Notes: a model not told the origin generated them from the sequence alone. 64,000 nt of DNA from ZC4RG30 sp963812195 (GCA_963812195.1 CAWEUI010000011.1:124001-188000), one strand, 5' to 3'. Positions 28,418 through 37,521 are shown, counted from the stretch's first letter. Made by a program: numbers and translations.

Positions 28418-28660
28418 TCAGGCGCGCACGTCGAGCAGGCTGCTGACCATCTCGTCGGCGGTGCGGATCATGCGCGCCGCCGCCCTGGTGTAGAGCACCT
28501 GCTGCTTGGCATCGACCAGCGCGGCCAGGGTGTCGGGCGTGGTCACGTCGTTCGAATTGGCGACTACGTTGGCGTCTTTGTTCAGCCGGCTCACCGAACG
28601 CTTGATCGCGCCGGTCGCGATCTGTGCCGCGCCGGAAGTGATGGCGGAGACGTCGCTCAT
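28418..28660 (-). CDS. Small flagellar-rod C-terminal-like protein
   Basis: An 80-residue protein, ATG 28660. Residues about 30-80 (NKDANVVANSNDVTTPDTLAAL, then VDAKQQVLYTRAAARMIRTADEM and a SLLDVRA end) match the pattern of the flagellar basal-body rod/hook C-terminal helix (ANVANxNT ... AxxxxYxANAKVIRTADEM). The N-terminal part GAIKRSVSRLNKDA also resembles a rod-protein N-terminal helix. No other flagellar gene is nearby. It may be a free-standing helical relic or a regulator; function unknown. Confidence 0.6.
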   Translation of the reverse strand: MSDVSAITSGAAQIATGAIKRSVSRLNKDANVVANSNDVTTPDTLAALVDAKQQVLYTRAAARMIRTADEMVSSLLDVRA

Positions 28661-28682
28661 GGGGCCCAAGCTTGGGGACAAA

Positions 28683-28709
28683 CGCGCCGGATTTCCGTGA
28701 TCCGGCGCG
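28683..28709 (-). terminator. Hairpin downstream of the thiamine-binding-like gene
   Basis: A perfect 10-bp inverted repeat, CGCGCCGGAT and ATCCGGCGCG, with a 7-base loop, followed on the minus strand by TTTG. It lies between the end of the 28.7-29.4 kb pair and the small flagellar-like gene; it probably terminates the former. Confidence 0.55.
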
Positions 28710-28742
28710 CCCGGCAGGTGACATACACCCGCCGAGATGACA

Positions 28743-29012
28743 TTAATCCGTGTAGGTCAGCCCCGGTTCCACCGGCCCCAGGAACTTGGTGGCGAATACG
28801 GCATGCTGCGTGCCGGTGAGGTTGGGCCGCATCTCGCGCTTGAGCGTGTCCCACACTTCATCGTACTCGCCCTGCACCTGCGTGCTCATCGTGTTGGTAA
28901 CCACCGTGAGCTTGCGATTGGCACGCAGACGCGTGATGAAATCCAGGATCACCGGGATGTATTCCGCGCTCAGCGGATACAGGCTGATCTCGACAGATAT
29001 GAGCTGGCTCAC
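28743..29012 (-). CDS. Thiamine-binding-fold protein (YkoF/MTH1187-like)
   Basis: An 89-residue protein with the family pattern VEISLYPLSAEYIPVILDFITRLRANRKLTVVTNTMSTQVQGEYDEVWDTLKREM (fragments: ISLYPLS, MSTQVQGEYDEV). This ferredoxin-like fold in YkoF binds thiamine or hydroxymethylpyrimidine. Its start overlaps the stop of the upstream DUF6491-like gene by four bases, so the two are translated together. No thiamine gene is in the window. Confidence 0.8.
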   Translation of the reverse strand: MSQLISVEISLYPLSAEYIPVILDFITRLRANRKLTVVTNTMSTQVQGEYDEVWDTLKREMRPNLTGTQHAVFATKFLGPVEPGLTYTD

Positions 29013-29440
29013 TTGACGGGCTTCTCCTCCGGCGTCTTGTTGACGGGCTTGTGCTTGCCGCTCTTCGGCGGCGGCCCACTCTTCACCAGGCTCCTGAGAT
29101 GGCAGCTGCCCATGTGCTCATGCGGCACGACGATCTCACTGTAGCGATCGAGCTGGTTCAACGTGGTGTTCTTGATGCCGATCGACATGGCGAAATCCAG
29201 ACCGATACAGGGCGCGAACATCTCGCCGTAGTACCACTGCTTGTGGGCATCCTGGAACCAGATGCCATTCTGGCCATCGGCCTGCCAGTTCTGGATGGAC
29301 GAGCGCATGTTGATGAACGGAATCGATGCCTGGGGCTTGGCGAGGTCAGTTGGTTTGGCTTCCTTGGCCGCCTCGCTGGCGCCCGCCTGTGCCAGTACCG
29401 TCAGGGCCGCGATGCCCATGATCGTGAATGCGCGTTTCAT
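29009..29440 (-). CDS. Exported DUF6491-like protein
   Basis: A 143-residue protein with a signal peptide (MKRAFTIMGIAALTVLAQAGASEA). The mature part has IPFINMRSSIQNWQADGQNGIWFQDAHKQWYYGEMF and a pair of cysteines (APCIGLDF, GSCHLRSL), which fits DUF6491-type proteins. The C-terminal 25 residues are Lys/Pro-rich. It is the first gene of a two-gene unit. Confidence 0.65.
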   Translation of the reverse strand: MKRAFTIMGIAALTVLAQAGASEAAKEAKPTDLAKPQASIPFINMRSSIQNWQADGQNGIWFQDAHKQWYYGEMFAPCIGLDFAMSIGIKNTTLNQLDRYSEIVVPHEHMGSCHLRSLVKSGPPPKSGKHKPVNKTPEEKPVK

Positions 29441-29616
29441 AAACCCCTCCTAACTATAGGTTTCCAATGGTTCTATGGTCGCGCGGCGAACCTGTACGGC
29501 AGCTGACTGCGGCATTACAACACTTCAATGCTGCCGTGCAGTGTAGCTAGTGCAGGCCAGCGTCTGATACTAGTATGGATCACCCGTATTCCCACGGGTT
29601 CAACTAGCATGCGGCC
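29441..29616. other. Intergenic gap between divergent genes
   Basis: A 176-base gap holding only weak structure: CCCGT-ATTCCC-ACGGG at about 29583-29598 and GCATT/AATGC near 29515. It is the AT-richest stretch in this area and probably contains the promoters of both flanking genes. I see no RNA gene. Confidence 0.35.
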
Positions 29617-30333
29617 ATGAAGCAATTCGATTCCGTTGCGGTGGGCCGGCGCTGGCGGGTCTTCATGGACGAGGCCGCCAGTTACGTGCAGCACGCCGCC
29701 CGCAAGAGCGCCGACAGCGAGGAAACCGATTGCGCCCGGCGGCTCGTGCGCGTGCCGCGCGCCTGGCGGCGCTGGGAGATGGAGCTGGGCACGGCCCTGC
29801 GCCCGGTTGCCAACTATCGCTCCCGCCTGATGCAGGTCAGGACCTTGCGGGAGGCCAATATCTCCTGGGTGCATCGCGCCGCGCCATTCCGCTACCTGCG
29901 TGACCAGGGCATGCGCGGTGAGGGTCGGCGGCGGCTGATCACCGCGCTGCACGGGCAGTCCGACAATTACGCGCGCGCCATGGTCGCCGAACACGACGCA
30001 TTCGTGCGCAGCGTCTGCAACAATGCCTGCTCGGGTCACCTCGGCGAATCCATGCTCGGCGATACGCTGTATCGCGAGTCGATGCAGCGGTACCAGACGC
30101 TATACATGGAGTACTTCCAGGTCTATGGCGCGCTGACCTGTGATGCGCGCAGTGCCGGCAAGCCGCCCCCGGGGGATCTGCTGCCGCTGCTGAAGAAGCA
30201 GCTCGCCGAACTGCGCAAGGCCATCCTCGACTACCCCAGGGCAGTGGACTGGCTGCAGCGCGAATCGGATATCCGCAAGCCCACCGGCGACACGCAGTAT
30301 CTCGCGTGGCTGCACATCAATTCCCTTGATTGA
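29617..30333 (+). CDS. Conserved hypothetical protein
   Basis: A 238-residue soluble, largely helical protein with no signal peptide. Basic stretches (RVPRAWRRWEMELG, RRRLITAL), three cysteines and a central VAEHDAFVRSVCNNACSGHLGESMLG are the most distinctive parts. I do not recognise a family. There is no clear ribosome site before the ATG. It ends 36 bases before the cobalamin riboswitch and is not obviously part of that unit. Confidence 0.6.
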   Translation: MKQFDSVAVGRRWRVFMDEAASYVQHAARKSADSEETDCARRLVRVPRAWRRWEMELGTALRPVANYRSRLMQVRTLREANISWVHRAAPFRYLRDQGMRGEGRRRLITALHGQSDNYARAMVAEHDAFVRSVCNNACSGHLGESMLGDTLYRESMQRYQTLYMEYFQVYGALTCDARSAGKPPPGDLLPLLKKQLAELRKAILDYPRAVDWLQRESDIRKPTGDTQYLAWLHINSLD

Positions 30334-30368
30334 CTTTCCACCGCCGGGATCCGTAGCCTAGCCGGCGT

Positions 30369-30589
30369 CGAAGGTGACCTTCCACGGAGACGTGGAAGGT
30401 TGAAACGGGAAGCCGGTGCGTGCCCTTCAAGGGCGCAATGCCGGCACTGCCCCCGCAACGGTAGTTGGGTTTTGTTCGCTGGCGCTTGAACCACTGGGGC
30501 AACCCGGGAAGGAATGCCAGTTCGAACGTGCCGCCGGCCCCACAGGGTCCGCGCGGTTACGAATCCATGAGTCCGGAGACCGGCCTTCG
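30369..30589 (+). ncRNA. Cobalamin riboswitch
   Basis: Complete aptamer: P1 is closed by CGAAGG (30369-30374) and CCTTCG (30584-30589). The B12-box core reads GGTTGAAACGGGAAGCCGGTG, then GCACTGCCCCCGCAAC, CCACTGGGGCAACCCGGGAAGG and GAGTCCGGAGACCGGCC. A perfect 10-bp stem with GAGA tetraloop (30377-30400) forms an arm. It occupies most of the 318-base leader of btuB. Cobalamin binding should lower BtuB expression. Confidence 0.95.
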
Positions 30590-30617
30590 CATGGGAGCCG
30601 TCGTTTCAACTCATGGG

Positions 30618-30635
30618 CCGTGCGGGGACGCACGG
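30618..30635 (+). promoter_or_regulatory. Candidate expression-platform hairpin before btuB
   Basis: CCGTGC-GGGGAC-GCACGG lies between the riboswitch and the ribosome site GAAGGAG (30638-30643) of btuB. Its 3' side abuts the ribosome site, so it could be the element that sequesters or frees it. There is no terminator T-run, so control is probably translational. Confidence 0.45.
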
Positions 30636-30651
30636 TGAAGGAGTCCATGCC

Positions 30652-32496
30652 ATGCGCCATCCTCTGGCCGGCCCGTTGGGCCTTGCTGCCGTCTTTGCCT
30701 GTGCGCCGCTTTGCGCGGCCGACCTCTCGGAGGTCATCGTCACCGCCAACCGTCTGCCCGAGCCACTGGACCAGGCACTGTCGGCCACCACCGTGATCAC
30801 GCGTGACGACATCGAAACGCGCCAGGCGCGTTCGCTGGAGGATGTGCTCGATGGCGTGGATGGCCTGTCGATCAGCAACAGTGGTGGTCCGGGCAAGCTC
30901 ACCTCGTTCTTCGTGCGCGGCACCGACGCCGACCAGCTGCTGGTGCTGGTGGACGGCGTGCGCATCGGTTCGGCGACGGCCGGCACGGCGGCATTGCAGA
31001 ACCTGCCGGTGGAGCAGATCGACCGCATCGAGTTCGTGCGCGGTCCGCGCTCCAGCCTGTACGGCGCCGACGCCATCGGTGGCGTGTTGCAGGTGTTCAC
31101 CCGCCGTGGAGGCGGCAACTGGCAGCCCGAGTTCAGTGCCAGCGGTGGCAGTTTCGACACCCGCCAGGTGCAGGCCCACCTGGGGGGCGGCGATGAACAC
31201 GCGTGGCTGCAGCTGCAGACTGGCTGGCAGGACACCGCGGGGATCAACGCCTGCAATGGCAGCAGCGTGCTGTTCCAGGGTTGCTTCGCCGAACAGCCGG
31301 ATCGCGACGGGTACCGCTACAAGTCGGTCAGCTTCAGCGCCGGCGGGCAGCCCGCGGCGGGCACCGTGCTGGATGCCAGCCTGCTGCGCGCGACCAGCCG
31401 GGTCGAGTACGACGGCACGTACACCAACAACAGCCACCTGCTGCAGCAGGTGGCCGGCGCCAGTCTCCAGCAGCGACTGGGCGGCCACGGTTCGCTGGCG
31501 CTGCGCATCGGCCGTGCCTGGGACCGTTCCGACGACTACCTGGACACGCGCTTCCAGGGTCGCTTCGCCACACGCCGTGACAGCGCCAGCCTGCAGTGGA
31601 ACGTGACCCCCGTTGCGGGGCAGACGCTGGTGCTGGGTGCCGATTTCCTGCGTGACCACGTGGATGGTTCCACCGCATACCTGGTGGACTCACGCGACAA
31701 CACCGGCGTGTACACCCAGTACATCGCGAACGTTGCGCGCTGGCGCTTCGAGGGGAGCCTGCGTGACGACGACAACCAGCAGTTCGGCCGCCACGCCACC
31801 GGCGACGCGGCCGTCGGGTTCAGGGTGAGTCCGGCATTGCAGCTGCTGGCGCAGTACGGCACGGGCTTCAAGGCGCCGACCTTCAACGATCTGTACTACC
31901 CGCCGGATCCGTACTTCGGCCCGTCCAGCAATCCGGCGCTGCGGCCGGAACGCTCGCGCAGCCTGGAGCTGGCCGCGCGCGGCCGAGTGGCGACGGCGAG
32001 CTGGCGCGTTTCGCTGTTCCGCACGAGCATCCGCGACCTGATCGCGCTGGACGACAACTACCTGCCTGCCAACATCGACGCGGCACGCATTCGCGGACTG
32101 GAGGCCTCGGCATCGCTGCCGTGGCGCGACTGGCGGCTGACGGCCGGGTTCACCTTGCAGGATCCGCAGGATCGCGGCAGCGGCGCCAATCGTGGCAATC
32201 TGCTGACGCGCCGGCCGCGCACCGCGGGACACCTGGACGTGCAGCGTCGCATCGGGCGCCTGGCGCTGGGTGCGCGCTGGGTTGCCGAGGGGGCCCGCTA
32301 TGACGATGCCGCGAACACGCGGCGCCTCGGCGGTTACGGCACGCTGGACCTGCGCGCCGAGGCCCGCCTGAATGCGAGCTGGCGCGTGCAGCTGCGCGCC
32401 GCGAACGTTTTCGACAAGCGCTACGAGACCATCGCCTGGTACAACCAGCCGGGTCGCGCCGTCTACCTCACCCTGCGCTATGCAGGCGGCAGGTGA
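30652..32496 (+). CDS. btuB: TonB-dependent vitamin B12 receptor
   Basis: A 614-residue outer-membrane receptor. After a signal peptide (ending ACAPLCAA) come the TonB box (SEVIVTANR), a plug domain (LEDVLDGVDGLSISNSGGPGKLTSFFVRG, LVLVDGVRI, IEFVRGPRSSLYGADAIGGV) and the barrel, closing with FDKRYETIAWYNQPGRAVYLTLRY. The BtuB identity rests on the riboswitch immediately upstream and on the GTDADQLLVLVDGVRIGSAT plug. The ATG at 30652 has GAAGGAG upstream. No BtuCDF genes are in the window. Confidence 0.92.
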   Translation: MRHPLAGPLGLAAVFACAPLCAADLSEVIVTANRLPEPLDQALSATTVITRDDIETRQARSLEDVLDGVDGLSISNSGGPGKLTSFFVRGTDADQLLVLVDGVRIGSATAGTAALQNLPVEQIDRIEFVRGPRSSLYGADAIGGVLQVFTRRGGGNWQPEFSASGGSFDTRQVQAHLGGGDEHAWLQLQTGWQDTAGINACNGSSVLFQGCFAEQPDRDGYRYKSVSFSAGGQPAAGTVLDASLLRATSRVEYDGTYTNNSHLLQQVAGASLQQRLGGHGSLALRIGRAWDRSDDYLDTRFQGRFATRRDSASLQWNVTPVAGQTLVLGADFLRDHVDGSTAYLVDSRDNTGVYTQYIANVARWRFEGSLRDDDNQQFGRHATGDAAVGFRVSPALQLLAQYGTGFKAPTFNDLYYPPDPYFGPSSNPALRPERSRSLELAARGRVATASWRVSLFRTSIRDLIALDDNYLPANIDAARIRGLEASASLPWRDWRLTAGFTLQDPQDRGSGANRGNLLTRRPRTAGHLDVQRRIGRLALGARWVAEGARYDDAANTRRLGGYGTLDLRAEARLNASWRVQLRAANVFDKRYETIAWYNQPGRAVYLTLRYAGGR

Positions 32497-32516
32497 GGGC
32501 TGCCGGGTGGTCTGCT

Positions 32517-34382
32517 TCACGCCGCGGTACGCGGCAGCTCCAGGGTGAACATCGTGCCGCGCCCCGGCGTCGAGGTGACGTGAAAGGCGTAGCCGCGCTC
32601 CGCCGCCAGCCGTGAGGCGATCGCCAGCCCCAGGCCGCTGCCTTCGGTGTCGGCCGCGCCGGCCCCGCGTTCCCCGGCCTGCATGAGGCGCGCGAGCTCC
32701 GCGCGCGTCATGCCGGGCCCGGTATCCGCGACGACGATGACGATGCGATCGCCGCGGCGCCGGCAGCCGACCAGCACCTTGCCGGCCTGCGTGTATTTCA
32801 CGGCATTGGCGACCAGGTTGCTCACGATGCGCATCGCGGCCATGGCGTCCGCGGTAACGGACGCCGTGCCGCTGCGGACACGCAAGCGCAGCCCCTTGGC
32901 TTCGGCCTCGTCGCGGAACATCAGATCGATGTTGCGCAGTAGCAGGCTGGTCGACAGGGTTTCGGCTGCCGGCTGGGCGTCGTCGGCCCGTGAATGATCC
33001 GGTGCTGGCGAGGCGCCGCCCGCGCCGGCCCTGCCCGGCGCGGAGGTGTATTGCGCGGCGAGCTGGTCGAGGTATTGGATGCTGTTGCTGAAGCGCTCGA
33101 GCACCTCCGGTGCCAGCGCCGCATCGCCGGCCAGTCGCGCCACCGCGGAGCGCAGCGCCAGCAATGGCTGCCGGATGTCGTGGCTGGCCGTGGCCAGCTG
33201 CCGCGCGTGCCGCTCGGATGCCAGCAGGGCGGCGTGCCGCTCGCGCCGCATCGTCATCATGCGTTCGGCGAGCCCGAGCGTGAGCAGCACGCAGGCAAAC
33301 GCAAAGCTGCCCCGGAACAGGAACGTGAACCAGGGCGGACCGGAGAACTGCCCGGTGGCCTCCAGCGTACGCAGGGCCGCCGCCACCATGGCGGGCGAGA
33401 AGGCCACCAGCACGAACCACGCGGCGCGTTGTCCGGCAATGCAGCCACGCACCGTCACCGCCAGCAGCAGCGCCACCGCGCCCAGCAACGTGAAGTTGCC
33501 AAGCTGCGCGGTCCACGAGGCTGCGGTAACGATCGAGGCGAGCGCATCCACGCCCAGTGCCGCGCTACACAGCAGCAACGCCAGGTTGAGCCGCGGTTGC
33601 CTGCGCGCCAGGCCCAGGTACATGCGCAGGAATTCGATGCTGGCGACCGTGCCGAGCGAGGCGGCCACGCGCGCGGCCTGCAGATTGGGGTACAGGGCGT
33701 CGCCGACAGCGGGCAGGTAGCGCACTTCGCCGCCGATCAGCACGAAGTGCGCCACCTGGCACAACACCATCACCGCGAAATACAGGTAACTGCGCTCGCC
33801 GAGACCCAGCCCGAAGCCCAGCGCCAGCACGCCGCAGACCAGCATCACCGTCAGCAGCGCGGTGCGGGCCTGCGTGTGCCGGGTGTCCCGGCGCAGCGCC
33901 TCGGACTGGCTTTCCAGGCCGACGCGCAGCGGCGCGATGCCGCGCGCGTCGATCCTCAGGTAGACGGATTCACCGGGCGCGATGCCGTCGGGCAGGGGCA
34001 GGGCGAGTCCGCGCGTGGCGTAGCGCTGCTGTGCCTGCTCACCGTAGGTGGCATAGCGTTCGGGTCGGGTGGCGCCGTGGCGCCATAGCTGCACCCGCGC
34101 CAGGAAGACGTCCGACAGCTCCAGGCGTGGCTGGGTGGTGGCGTCCAGACGCACCCTGGAGGTGATGCGCCACCAGGTGCCCGGCGCGGCGGCCAGCGGA
34201 ATCGCCTCGCCCCTGTGGGGCTCGAACCGGGCGTCCAGTGCGCCGGAGGCGATGTCGGCGGGTGGCACGTCGGGCGCCGTCAGCATGGACAGCGTGACGG
34301 TCGGCACCGTCGTGCAGCCCGTCGTGCCCAGCACCAGCAGCAGCGCCGCCAGGCGCAGTACCGATCCGCGATGCGGGCGCAT
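32517..34382 (-). CDS. Membrane sensor histidine kinase (7TM-type)
   Basis: A 621-residue protein. A lipoprotein-like signal (lipobox TTGC, Cys23) is followed by a periplasmic extracellular domain (about 30-190), about seven transmembrane helices (about 195-385), a dimerisation/phosphoacceptor helix (LATASHDIRQPLLALRSAV, His of SHD), and an ATPase domain with the N box NLVANAVKYT, G1 VADTGPGM and G2 GSGLGLAIA. The architecture is that of 7TMR-DISM kinases. The nearest response regulator, LuxR-type, is at 37.5 kb and could be its partner. Confidence 0.85.
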   Translation of the reverse strand: MRPHRGSVLRLAALLLVLGTTGCTTVPTVTLSMLTAPDVPPADIASGALDARFEPHRGEAIPLAAAPGTWWRITSRVRLDATTQPRLELSDVFLARVQLWRHGATRPERYATYGEQAQQRYATRGLALPLPDGIAPGESVYLRIDARGIAPLRVGLESQSEALRRDTRHTQARTALLTVMLVCGVLALGFGLGLGERSYLYFAVMVLCQVAHFVLIGGEVRYLPAVGDALYPNLQAARVAASLGTVASIEFLRMYLGLARRQPRLNLALLLCSAALGVDALASIVTAASWTAQLGNFTLLGAVALLLAVTVRGCIAGQRAAWFVLVAFSPAMVAAALRTLEATGQFSGPPWFTFLFRGSFAFACVLLTLGLAERMMTMRRERHAALLASERHARQLATASHDIRQPLLALRSAVARLAGDAALAPEVLERFSNSIQYLDQLAAQYTSAPGRAGAGGASPAPDHSRADDAQPAAETLSTSLLLRNIDLMFRDEAEAKGLRLRVRSGTASVTADAMAAMRIVSNLVANAVKYTQAGKVLVGCRRRGDRIVIVVADTGPGMTRAELARLMQAGERGAGAADTEGSGLGLAIASRLAAERGYAFHVTSTPGRGTMFTLELPRTAA

Positions 34383-34414
34383 ATGCCGGGATTCCAGCTA
34401 CCGCGAAGCGCCGC

Positions 34415-35290
34415 TCAGCCCGAACCCGACAGCACGCGCCCCAGTGGCAGGTGGGAGGGCGTGTCCGTGAGCTGCAGCGGCGTGATCAGCTTCGGGTTGG
34501 GGTGAGGCACCGGCACCCCGTTGCCGTCCGGCGGCGGCTCGATACCGAACCTGTCACGCGCCTTGCCGATGGCATCGTGCAATTGCCGGTCCGTGTACTG
34601 GGGAACCCGTGACTCCGGCGTGTCCGCGCTGCCCGCATAGGGGGCGAAGCGATCCCGGAAATGCGGGAACGGAATCAGCGCGTGCATGACTTCAACGAAG
34701 AACTCCGGCCAGTCGATGTCCGGGAACGGCCAGTGTGTTGCCTCGCTGGTGACGATGACCGGAGCCAGCCGGCCGCGGGGCGTGACGTCGCATTCAGCGA
34801 GACTGCGATAGACCACTTCCGAGCACATCTGCCGCTTGTCGTCGTTCTTCACGACGTAATCGAGCGCCACGTAGATCACCAGCCGCGCGTAGGTGTCCTG
34901 GGGAATCTTGCCGCGCATCGCGGTAACGATGCCGATGGTGGCGAGGATGTCGAGCGGATACGCCTTGCCGAGCAGCGAATCCGCCTTGCGAAGCACCGAC
35001 GCCCGATCGGCGTCGGTGAGCGCCTCACCCTGCGCCGTGAGCGGGCGGAACGCGTCGATGAAGAAGTAGTTGCCGGTGTCGCGGCAGCGCTGTGACAGCG
35101 AACGGCGCCGCACGCCGGCCGGTGCCGCCTCGATCAGCTCGTCGCGGTCGGCGACGATCGCCGCGTGGCTGTACAGCGAGTCCGAGCACCACGCGATGAG
35201 CTTGGAGATTTCGCCATGGCCCAGCATCAGCAGCACATCGCCGGTCTGGAGCACGATGTCGCCATTTGCCTCCGGCGCGGATGGGACCAC
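34415..35290 (-). CDS. Permuted papain-like (YiiX/YebB, NlpC/P60-type) hydrolase
   Basis: About 291 residues. GTG 35290 is preferred as the start because GGAGGG precedes it by five bases; the ATG-like extension upstream has no ribosome site. The pattern is that of the circularly permuted NlpC/P60 family: TGDVLLMLGHGEISKLIAWCSDSLYSHAAIV gives the His first, and CSEVVYRSLAEC near residue 180 gives the Cys nucleophile. Substrates of YiiX-like enzymes are peptides or lipids; the target is unknown. No signal peptide is seen from this start. Confidence 0.72.
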   Translation of the reverse strand: MVPSAPEANGDIVLQTGDVLLMLGHGEISKLIAWCSDSLYSHAAIVADRDELIEAAPAGVRRRSLSQRCRDTGNYFFIDAFRPLTAQGEALTDADRASVLRKADSLLGKAYPLDILATIGIVTAMRGKIPQDTYARLVIYVALDYVVKNDDKRQMCSEVVYRSLAECDVTPRGRLAPVIVTSEATHWPFPDIDWPEFFVEVMHALIPFPHFRDRFAPYAGSADTPESRVPQYTDRQLHDAIGKARDRFGIEPPPDGNGVPVPHPNPKLITPLQLTDTPSHLPLGRVLSGSG

Positions 35291-35447
35291 GGCAACCCTC
35301 CATGAGTGACACAATTGCGTGGCACTATGCCCGAGCCACCGCGCGAAAGCGATCACGGTCGCGCGGCAATTGAGGCGATCACCCTATGGTCCTGGTGGGC
35401 CGTGGCGGCCATTGTGTGCGTGTGCCGAAGAAAGAAAGGGAGAAGCC

Positions 35448-37460
35448 GTGAAGATACGAGGATTGTGGATGCTGGCCGCCGCGTCGCTGTGGGTGCTGCT
35501 GGCGAATGCGGCGCTGGCCGCGCCGGTCGAACGCAGTGCCGACCTGAATTTCAGCACGCGCGGGCAGAGCCTGTTCAGCGATTCCGGCACGGCGACGCAC
35601 ACGCAGAGCCTGCAATTCGACGTGCTCAAGTCCAACGAACCACTGCTTACCCGCGGGCGCATCGTCAACACCAAGGTGCCGTTGTCCGTATCGACGTTGC
35701 AGGCCATCTGGCAGAAGGCCATGGATACCTGCACGGGGTACAAGTACAAGATCGTGGCCGCCGGCGCCACCATCGCCACGATCAGCCCGTCGGCGACGGA
35801 ATGCATGAACGGTGAGATCCGCCGCAACTACTGCATCGCGCCGCCCTCGCTGGGCTGGAGCGCGTGCCTGGACATCGGCAGCAACCGACAGACCTACGTG
35901 AAGGACCTGGGACCGGGAATCGGGCCCAAGCCCACACAACCCACGAGTCTGCCCTACGATTTCGGTGCCATCGTGAAGATGAACTCCGACGTCCGGGTCG
36001 GGTTCAAGGGCAGCTACAGTTACGACCTGGGCAGCGTGGACGTGGACTACGCGGCGAAGGCGACCCTGCATTTCGACAAGGACACCGCGCAGCCCGGAGA
36101 TGAGGTCACGGTCACGACCTCGTACACGGACGGCACGCCATATGTGATGAGCTCGCGCTACCCGTCCTTCGAACTCGCGCTGGACATGTACGCCTATGCC
36201 CGCATGTCCCTCGACGCCGAGTATGCGGGTGTAAACCAGTCCAACGGCGACCAGGTGCACACGACGCGCACGCTGTATTCGATCGACACCCGCAACAACC
36301 CGGACGCCGTCGACGGCGTCGTGCCCTTCAGCAACGGCAGTGAGCGCCTGTTCGGCGTGCGGCTGGATTCCACCGGCCTGACGACGACCATTCTCGGCAG
36401 CCAGAACCACGTGGATGCGCGCTACGAGTATGAGCTCACTTTTCCGTTCGGTTCGCCGGACAAGCCGGGCAAGAAGGCGCCCAGGTACAAGCTGCCGGTG
36501 TCGTTCTCACTGGCGGATTTCGCCTTCACGGTGCCGCGGCTGGACACGCCCGCGCCGGCGGACTTCAACTGCGGCATCTGCGCGCCGGCCCGGAATGAAA
36601 TCATCGACGGCGCCCTCACCAACACCACGCCGGTGGGCGCGCGCCAGTTGCTCGGCGGCATCACCGATGGCAACGGCATCGTGCTGCCGCTGGTGAACGA
36701 CGGCGCCGAAGACGTCGATCTGGCGCGCGTCGATCTGGATCTGGATGTCATCACGGCCGCGGCCGATGCGCCGCTCGGTGTGATCGTCTCGGACCCGGCC
36801 GGCCTGCTCGATGCCGAGCTGAACCTGCTCGACTTCGACCTGGCCACGTTCCTCAGCGCCGACCAGAAGCTGACCTTCACGCCGAACCTGGAAGTGGAAT
36901 TGCGCTTCAGCCAGCCGACCGAGGTGCGCACGCCGGGCCAGACCGACTTCGTGGAAGTGGATTCGTGCATCGTGAAGCTGGGCGATACGGTGGTGTTCAA
37001 GCAACCGGCCACCGCGGTGACGGTGACGCCGGTGTTCACGCTGCGCGACAACGCATTCGCCAACGTCACGCGGCTCATGATGAACAATGCCCTGCAGGAG
37101 ACCCTGGGGCAGGTCAAGCTCGGTGGCGCCGTGGGCGACGCGCTGCAGTCGGTGCTGGGCGATGATCCGAACTTCGCGCTGCTGCAGATCACCCCGACGC
37201 TGTACGACCCGCAGCCGGTGTGGAGCACCGACGCCACGCCCTGGGCGCTGGATGGCTTCGTCGACCAGAGCGCGCCGGCGGTGACCATCAACCTGCCGTC
37301 TACGGGCAGTGGTGGCTCGGGTGGCGGCAGTGGCGCGGGCGGGTCCTCCTCGGGTGGCGGTGGTTCGTTCGATGTGGCGACGCTGCTCGGTCTGGCCGGC
37401 CTGCTCGGCATGCTGCAGTGGTCGCGGCGCCGGCGCGCGGCGCGCGGCCCGGGTGCCTGA
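35448..37460 (+). CDS. Secreted GlyGly-CTERM protein
   Basis: About 670 residues from GTG 35448 (GGGAGAAG upstream). It has a signal peptide (MKIRGLWMLAAASLWVLLANAALA), a long beta-rich body with a cysteine pair near residue 370 (CGICAP), then a Gly/Ser linker (SGGSGGGSGAGGSSSGGGG), a hydrophobic helix FDVATLLGLAGLLGMLQW and an RRRRAARG tail. That tripartite end is the GlyGly-CTERM sorting signal recognised by rhombosortase, so it is probably a surface-anchored or released protein. The body is not one I recognise. No rhombosortase gene is in the window. Confidence 0.75.
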   Translation: MKIRGLWMLAAASLWVLLANAALAAPVERSADLNFSTRGQSLFSDSGTATHTQSLQFDVLKSNEPLLTRGRIVNTKVPLSVSTLQAIWQKAMDTCTGYKYKIVAAGATIATISPSATECMNGEIRRNYCIAPPSLGWSACLDIGSNRQTYVKDLGPGIGPKPTQPTSLPYDFGAIVKMNSDVRVGFKGSYSYDLGSVDVDYAAKATLHFDKDTAQPGDEVTVTTSYTDGTPYVMSSRYPSFELALDMYAYARMSLDAEYAGVNQSNGDQVHTTRTLYSIDTRNNPDAVDGVVPFSNGSERLFGVRLDSTGLTTTILGSQNHVDARYEYELTFPFGSPDKPGKKAPRYKLPVSFSLADFAFTVPRLDTPAPADFNCGICAPARNEIIDGALTNTTPVGARQLLGGITDGNGIVLPLVNDGAEDVDLARVDLDLDVITAAADAPLGVIVSDPAGLLDAELNLLDFDLATFLSADQKLTFTPNLEVELRFSQPTEVRTPGQTDFVEVDSCIVKLGDTVVFKQPATAVTVTPVFTLRDNAFANVTRLMMNNALQETLGQVKLGGAVGDALQSVLGDDPNFALLQITPTLYDPQPVWSTDATPWALDGFVDQSAPAVTINLPSTGSGGSGGGSGAGGSSSGGGGSFDVATLLGLAGLLGMLQWSRRRRAARGPGA

Positions 37461-37521
37461 GGTACCATCCGGGCGCGTTGCCCTCGCCGGCACGCAAAGT
37501 GTCCAGCAGGGATGACGGCCC

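Noticed and set aside
29441..29616. A tRNA or small RNA in the AT-rich gap
   Set aside because: No cloverleaf, only short weak hairpins.
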